Shown one piece after another: positions 6,642 to 9,648 of a stretch of 9,648 nucleotides of DNA. Numbering within the stretch: position 1 is the first letter of the stretch; each line of letters opens with the position of its first letter. Origin of the DNA: Oscillospiraceae bacterium. GTDB lineage: Bacteria > Bacillota > Clostridia > UBA1381. The stretch covers positions 1-9,648 of the forward strand of contig SVKH01000057.1 in NCBI GenBank assembly GCA_015068545.1. Reading direction: 5' to 3'. The position numbers and the translations under genes are program-made. Below the pieces are notes generated by a model. The model was not told where the DNA came from. It made no database searches and saw only the letters and a program-made list of their open reading frames with translations.

Positions 6642-7109
6642 TTAGTCGATAATGTCCACAACTTTGTTATCATCAGGTACGTCAACTATCCTGATAACAT
6701 CATCATCGTCATAGTCGTTGCTGCTTGATGTAAGTTTTGCGCCGCATTTTGAGCAGTAGTCGCCACTTTTGCTGTTGGACTGTCCGCAGGCAGGGCATTC
6801 TAGGTTATCTTTCAGCTCTGCAATACGTTTTTTAAGCTCGTTTATTTCCTTGCAGAAAGCATCAATCTCTTCGCAGTACTCCTCAATATCGTCACCAACA
6901 TCTCGGTTATCCAGATATCTTTGGTAGATAATTTCGCCAATTTTCTGGTAATGCTTATCAACCTTTCCCTGAGTGTTGCTAAGGGCAAGGTTCAGCTTGG
7001 TTGTGTCATAGATATTCACAGTTTTGTCTTTCACAACTTTTGTGAGTTTTTCCGCTTCATTAAGGGCAACGGACATACCTTTTTTTAAATTATCAAAAAG
7101 ATTTTCCAT
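6642..7109 (-). CDS. Coiled-coil zinc-ribbon protein of unknown function
   Basis: I do not recognise a named family beyond the general zinc-ribbon type. The 155-aa product has, in order: an amphipathic N-terminal region beginning MENLFDNLKKGMSVALNEAE (1-20); a helical middle with a charged coiled coil at about 75-103; a zinc ribbon with CPAC (Cys105, Cys108) and CSKC (Cys119, Cys122); and a very acidic tail from about 131 (DYDDDDV). There is no signal peptide or transmembrane helix, so it is cytoplasmic. The helical-plus-C-terminal-ribbon layout recalls small Firmicutes proteins linked to envelope stress or membrane scaffolding, but that is a loose resemblance. Start: GGAGGAG lies a few bases before ATG 7109. 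It is a single-gene unit, divergent from the DUF1294 gene, with its own promoter and terminator. Confidence 0.85.
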   Translation of the reverse strand: MENLFDNLKKGMSVALNEAEKLTKVVKDKTVNIYDTTKLNLALSNTQGKVDKHYQKIGEIIYQRYLDNRDVGDDIEEYCEEIDAFCKEINELKKRIAELKDNLECPACGQSNSKSGDYCSKCGAKLTSSSNDYDDDDVIRIVDVPDDNKVVDIID

Positions 7110-7178
7110 AAAATCTCCTCCTTTAAATAATCAATCCCCATAGGGATGTGCCTAGCATATTTCGATTCTGTCAAAACC

Positions 7179-7207
7179 ATTGTACCACATAATATTCCCA
7201 CGTTCAA
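7179..7207 (-). promoter_or_regulatory. Promoter of the zinc-ribbon gene
   Basis: On the - strand: TTGAAC (7207-7202), 17-nt spacer, TACAAT (7184-7179) preceded by TGG (extended -10). The start site would be near 7172, giving a leader of about 60 nt that contains a small hairpin ATCCC-TATG-GGGAT near 7134-7147. Confidence 0.75.
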
Positions 7208-7248
7208 GATAGTGATACATCATGTAACTTAAATTTAACAAAAAAATG

Positions 7249-7278
7249 TTGACATTAGGAGGAGAATAGCGGTATAAT
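7249..7278 (+). promoter_or_regulatory. Promoter of the DUF1294 gene
   Basis: Perfect TTGACA (7249-7254), 18-nt spacer, perfect TATAAT (7273-7278). Transcription would begin near 7285, about 30 nt before the proposed start codon. It is divergent from the zinc-ribbon promoter, with 41 bp between the two -35 boxes. Confidence 0.85.
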
Positions 7279-7315
7279 ATTAGTATTATAGGAACGTTTA
7301 TGGGGGTGGTGTTTT

Positions 7316-7567
7316 TTGGCGTGCCTTGCTTTGTTGTGGAATTTTACGGTATTCCTAATTTACGGATTTGACAAATTATGTGCAATCAGGGGAAGCTGGC
7401 GTATCAGCGAAAAAATCCTGTTGACCATCGCCTTATTGATGGGAGGCATAGGTGCATTTTTTGGCATGGAAGTGTTTCGTCATAAAACTAAAAAACCACG
7501 GTTTAGAATAGCGGTACCGGTTTTGGCGGTAGTACAAGCTCTTATGTATTGGTACATATTGAAGTAA
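7316..7567 (+). CDS. DUF1294 small membrane protein
   Basis: Small integral membrane protein (83 aa) of the DUF1294 family, function unknown. Family signatures are clear: YGFDK, then RGSWRISEKILL, then GGIGAFFGMEVFRHKTKKPRF, and a C-terminal hydrophobic segment. About three hydrophobic segments are visible (roughly 2-17, 33-50 and 65-82) with a basic loop containing RHKTKK. The start appears to be TTG 7316, with a G-rich site (GGGGGTGG, 7302-7309) 6 nt upstream. The reading frame has a stop at 7289-7291 and no ATG or GTG in between, and the product from 7316 has the usual DUF1294 length. An ATG at 7300 is in another frame and ends after 23 codons. It is a single-gene unit with a consensus promoter and shared terminator. 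Confidence 0.88.
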   Translation: MACLALLWNFTVFLIYGFDKLCAIRGSWRISEKILLTIALLMGGIGAFFGMEVFRHKTKKPRFRIAVPVLAVVQALMYWYILK

Positions 7568-7609
7568 AAAGCTCCAGGAAATCACATATTTTCCTGCGAG
7601 CTTTTTTTT
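7567..7609. terminator. Bidirectional terminator between DUF1294 and MFS genes
   Basis: A 15-bp stem with one bulge, arms 7567-7581 (AAAAGCTCCAGGAAA) and 7590-7605, loop of 8 nt. On the + strand it ends in eight T residues (7602-7609). On the - strand it ends in a five-T run. It begins at the last base of the DUF1294 stop and lies about 40 bp beyond the MFS stop. Confidence 0.88.
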
Positions 7610-7649
7610 GTTGCCTATTATATTGTAAATTGTATCATCAAAATTTTAG

Positions 7650-8900
7650 TTATTTCTCAATGCTAGTCTGCGATTTTACCTGAAGCTTTTTTATCCTTGA
7701 AACAACCAGCGAAATCAACATGACTAGTGGGAATATGCCTGTGGCGATTATGCCGATTTTTAGCCCCATTTGTTCCGGAGATAGTGCAAGCCTTTCTGCC
7801 AGTTCCAATACAGACGGAATTTTTAGACTGTATTCCGAAACAGTTCCGCAAAGCCATGAGCCAATGGAGCATCCCATATCTCCGAATAACGCCAAAATAC
7901 CGTACATCGCAGTGGATGCGGTGTTCATTTTTTTTGCAGAATAGGAGTAAACTCCCGGCCACATTATACTAACGGTAAAGCCTGTTGATGCACAAAAGAT
8001 AAGTGCCAGCAATGGACTTTGCAAAACGCCTGTGGCAACATAGCACACAAGGCACATTGCACTTGAAATAATCAAGGTTTTTTGTAAATTAAGCTTGCTG
8101 CCGAAAAGCCCATATAGTGTTCTGCCGGTGCCCATGAGGATGGCAAATAGGCATGGCCCCAATATATCACCTAAAAATTTATTAACGCCCAGTCCTTTTT
8201 GGGCAAAAATTGATGCCCATTGAGCCATAGCGATTTCTGATGCTCCTGCGCACAGCATCAAAATGCACATCAAGGAAAATGCAGGAACCTTAAAAAGCGA
8301 TATTGGTGATGAGTGAGTGATTTCGTTAGGTATTTTCGGGATAGGCACAACTCGGAACAATATTATGTTCACAGCAGGCACTATTGCCCAAAATACCGGT
8401 ATGATTCGCCATATGCTGTCGGAAAAAATCTTGATGGCAAGTGAAGAAATTAGCACTACAAGCATCTGTCCCCAGCAATAAAAGGAATGCAGTAGGCTCA
8501 TTCTGGAAGAGGAAGAACCATAGCTGAGATTTTCCACTATGGGGCTTACCATCACTTCTAGCATTCCTCCACCAAATGCAGTGAATAGTACCGACAAAAG
8601 CAAGGCAGGATATACCGGAATTACAGATGTCAGGGTAGCTATGAATATAAGTCCCAAACCTGCGGAGCATTGAGCAAGTATACCCGATGCACGGTAGCCT
8701 AGTTTATTTACTATTTTGATTGCGAATATATCTGTAAATAGCTGTACTACAAAGTTAAGCAGTAATAGATTTGCAAGCAAGCTGTAAGATACTCCGAATT
8801 GGTCTTTAAAGATTACCAGTAATATAGGAAGAAGGTTGTTTACAACTCCTTGGGTTATCATACTGGATTCGCACGCGAACATAGTTGTTTTTTCTGTCAT
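7650..8900 (-). CDS. Major facilitator superfamily transporter
   Basis: Polytopic inner-membrane transporter of 416 aa with about 12 hydrophobic segments, the usual MFS size. Visible: an N-terminal half with NNLLPILLVIF and GFxxTI-like packing; GGGMLEVMVSP with a conserved Glu in a helix; a central break rich in Pro/Ser (PISLFK) between the two six-helix bundles; then GASEIAMAQWASIFAQ and LGPCLFAILMGTGR in the second half. It resembles uncharacterised MFS_1 members related to sugar permease-like families, but the substrate cannot be read. Start: GGAGGG (8913-8908) lies 7 nt before ATG 8900. A longer frame from ATG 8954 is rejected because it begins upstream of the promoter boxes. It stands alone, divergent from the flavodoxin gene and convergent with DUF1294, so context gives no substrate hint. 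Confidence 0.9.
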   Translation of the reverse strand: MTEKTTMFACESSMITQGVVNNLLPILLVIFKDQFGVSYSLLANLLLLNFVVQLFTDIFAIKIVNKLGYRASGILAQCSAGLGLIFIATLTSVIPVYPALLLSVLFTAFGGGMLEVMVSPIVENLSYGSSSSRMSLLHSFYCWGQMLVVLISSLAIKIFSDSIWRIIPVFWAIVPAVNIILFRVVPIPKIPNEITHSSPISLFKVPAFSLMCILMLCAGASEIAMAQWASIFAQKGLGVNKFLGDILGPCLFAILMGTGRTLYGLFGSKLNLQKTLIISSAMCLVCYVATGVLQSPLLALIFCASTGFTVSIMWPGVYSYSAKKMNTASTAMYGILALFGDMGCSIGSWLCGTVSEYSLKIPSVLELAERLALSPEQMGLKIGIIATGIFPLVMLISLVVSRIKKLQVKSQTSIEK

Positions 8901-8907
8901 TTTTCGT

Positions 8908-8913
8908 CCCTCC
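8908..8913 (-). promoter_or_regulatory. Ribosome binding site fixing the MFS start
   Basis: GGAGGG on the - strand, 7 nt before ATG 8900. With transcription expected near 8915, the leader is only about 15 nt and consists of little more than this site. Confidence 0.85.
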
Positions 8914-8921
8914 AAAGGGGA

Positions 8922-8950
8922 ATTATACCAAAATACCTGATTAAAGTCAA
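8922..8950 (-). promoter_or_regulatory. Promoter of the MFS gene
   Basis: On the - strand: TTGACT (8950-8945), 17-nt spacer, perfect TATAAT (8927-8922) preceded by TGG (extended -10). This near-consensus promoter gives a very short leader and excludes the longer reading frame starting at 8954. Confidence 0.88.
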
Positions 8951-8986
8951 TCAAAATTATAGGGGAGATTTGAAAAAGTTTGACTG

Positions 8987-9015
8987 TTGCAATTTATTTC
9001 AATTTGTGATAAAAT
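8987..9015 (+). promoter_or_regulatory. Likely promoter of the flavodoxin-like gene
   Basis: TTGCAA (8987-8992), 17-nt spacer, TAAAAT (9010-9015) with TGA before it (extended -10). Transcription near 9022 would leave an AT-rich leader of about 100 nt, in which I see no clear structure. A second TAAAAT near 9079-9084 has no good -35 partner. Confidence 0.6.
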
Positions 9016-9125
9016 TACAGAATAAACTTAGTGAAAAGTTTAGGCAGTTTTAATTGTAATTAAAGCTGTATAGATGGCATAAAATGATTTTAACATATAT
9101 AATTTTTGTAATCGGGAGATAGAAA

Positions 9126-9648
9126 ATGAAAGCGATAGTTATTTACAAATCAAAATACGGCTCCACTAAAAGCTACGCAGAGTGGATTGGAGAAGAATTG
9201 TCTTGCAAGGTGGCAAACGCGTCAGAGGTGAAATCGGAAGATTTAAGCCAGTATGACACCATTATCTATGGAGGTGGCTTGTACGCCGAGGTAATTGCCG
9301 GCGTATCACTTATCACAAAAAATCTGGAAAAGCTAAAGGGAAAAAAGCTGATTGTATTCACAACCGGTCTTACTCCACCTGAATACAGGGAGTATTACGA
9401 TGATCTTGTTGTAAAGAAGAATTTTAAAGGTGATGTACCTCAGGGTGTTAAGATGTTCAACTATCCGGGAAAGATGATTATTTCAGAGCTTTCCTTGGTA
9501 CACAAAACCGCCATTAAAACCCTGAAAAAGATAATGTCCGATAAGAAGAATCCAACCGAAATGGAAAAGCTTTTAATCGACTTGTGTGATGTGGACGGAG
9601 ATTTAACAGACAGAAGTCTGATAAAAGAGCTTGTGGAATACGCAAAAA
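9126..9648 (+). CDS. Flavodoxin-domain protein, 3' end cut by window
   Basis: FMN-binding flavodoxin-like protein, cytoplasmic, probably an electron carrier or small oxidoreductase; 174 codons are visible with no stop before the window ends. Visible: the N-terminal strand MKAIVIYKSKYGST (1-14) whose KYGSTKSYA loop is the FMN phosphate site; IIYGGGLYAEVIAGV (46-60), the second flavin loop; and VFTTGLTPPEY (77-87), the third. This pattern is that of the flavodoxin/HemG-like family often found as single genes in clostridia. That family is usually about 160-180 aa, so only a few residues should be missing. Start: GGGAG (9114-9118) is 7 nt before ATG 9126. The redox partner is not visible in the window; the downstream neighbour is unknown. 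Confidence 0.88.
   Translation, partial: MKAIVIYKSKYGSTKSYAEWIGEELSCKVANASEVKSEDLSQYDTIIYGGGLYAEVIAGVSLITKNLEKLKGKKLIVFTTGLTPPEYREYYDDLVVKKNFKGDVPQGVKMFNYPGKMIISELSLVHKTAIKTLKKIMSDKKNPTEMEKLLIDLCDVDGDLTDRSLIKELVEYAK

Noticed and set aside
7211..7230. Short palindrome TACATCATGTA as an operator
   Set aside because: It is only 5 bp per arm in AT-rich DNA and there is no regulator gene nearby; chance is likely.
8901..8954. ATG 8954 as MFS start, adding 18 residues
   Set aside because: It lies within or upstream of the promoter boxes, and a strong GGAGGG precedes ATG 8900.
8971..9053. Short + frame beginning TTG 8971 with GGGGAG before it
   Set aside because: It covers the likely flavodoxin promoter, has low-complexity AT-rich sequence and no recognisable protein features.

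Overview
The window looks like chromosomal DNA of a low-to-moderate GC Firmicute, most likely a gut-type clostridium near Ruminococcaceae/Lachnospiraceae. This is inferred from strong AGGAGG-type ribosome binding sites, a Mini-RNase III gene next to cysS, a transketolase split into two subunits, consensus sigma-A promoters often with TGn extended -10 boxes, and a secreted multi-repeat protein whose C-terminal domain style is common in those families. There is no phage, transposase, CRISPR or tRNA in the window.

Layout. Positions 2-3587 hold a tight + strand run: cysS (5' end outside the window), mrnC (ATGA overlap), and the N- and C-terminal transketolase subunits (3-nt gap, then a 1-nt overlap). 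It closes with a ~120-bp palindromic element that overlaps the last transketolase codons, then a clear intrinsic terminator (3716-3754). Positions 3766-4009 carry a strong promoter and a structured, untranslated RNA of about 210 nt ending in a UUCG-capped terminator placed immediately before the ribosome binding site of the next gene. That gene (4031-6586) encodes an 851-aa secreted protein: signal peptide, CHAP-type peptidoglycan hydrolase domain, four 98-residue Ig-like repeats, two InlB-type repeats and a C-terminal beta domain.

After a bidirectional terminator comes a - strand coiled-coil/zinc-ribbon protein (6642-7109). It is divergent from a small DUF1294 membrane protein (7316-7567, TTG start). 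That gene converges on a - strand MFS transporter (7650-8900), with a shared hairpin terminator between them. The transporter is divergent from a flavodoxin-like protein (9126 onward) that runs off the right end and has no stop in the window.

How the parts relate: the left operon is housekeeping (cysteine charging, 23S rRNA maturation, non-oxidative pentose phosphate pathway). The right two thirds is a series of single-gene units with their own promoters and terminators. The most notable items are the RNA leader/attenuator in front of the cell-wall hydrolase and the palindromic element at the end of the transketolase gene. I recognised no clear multi-gene novel system.
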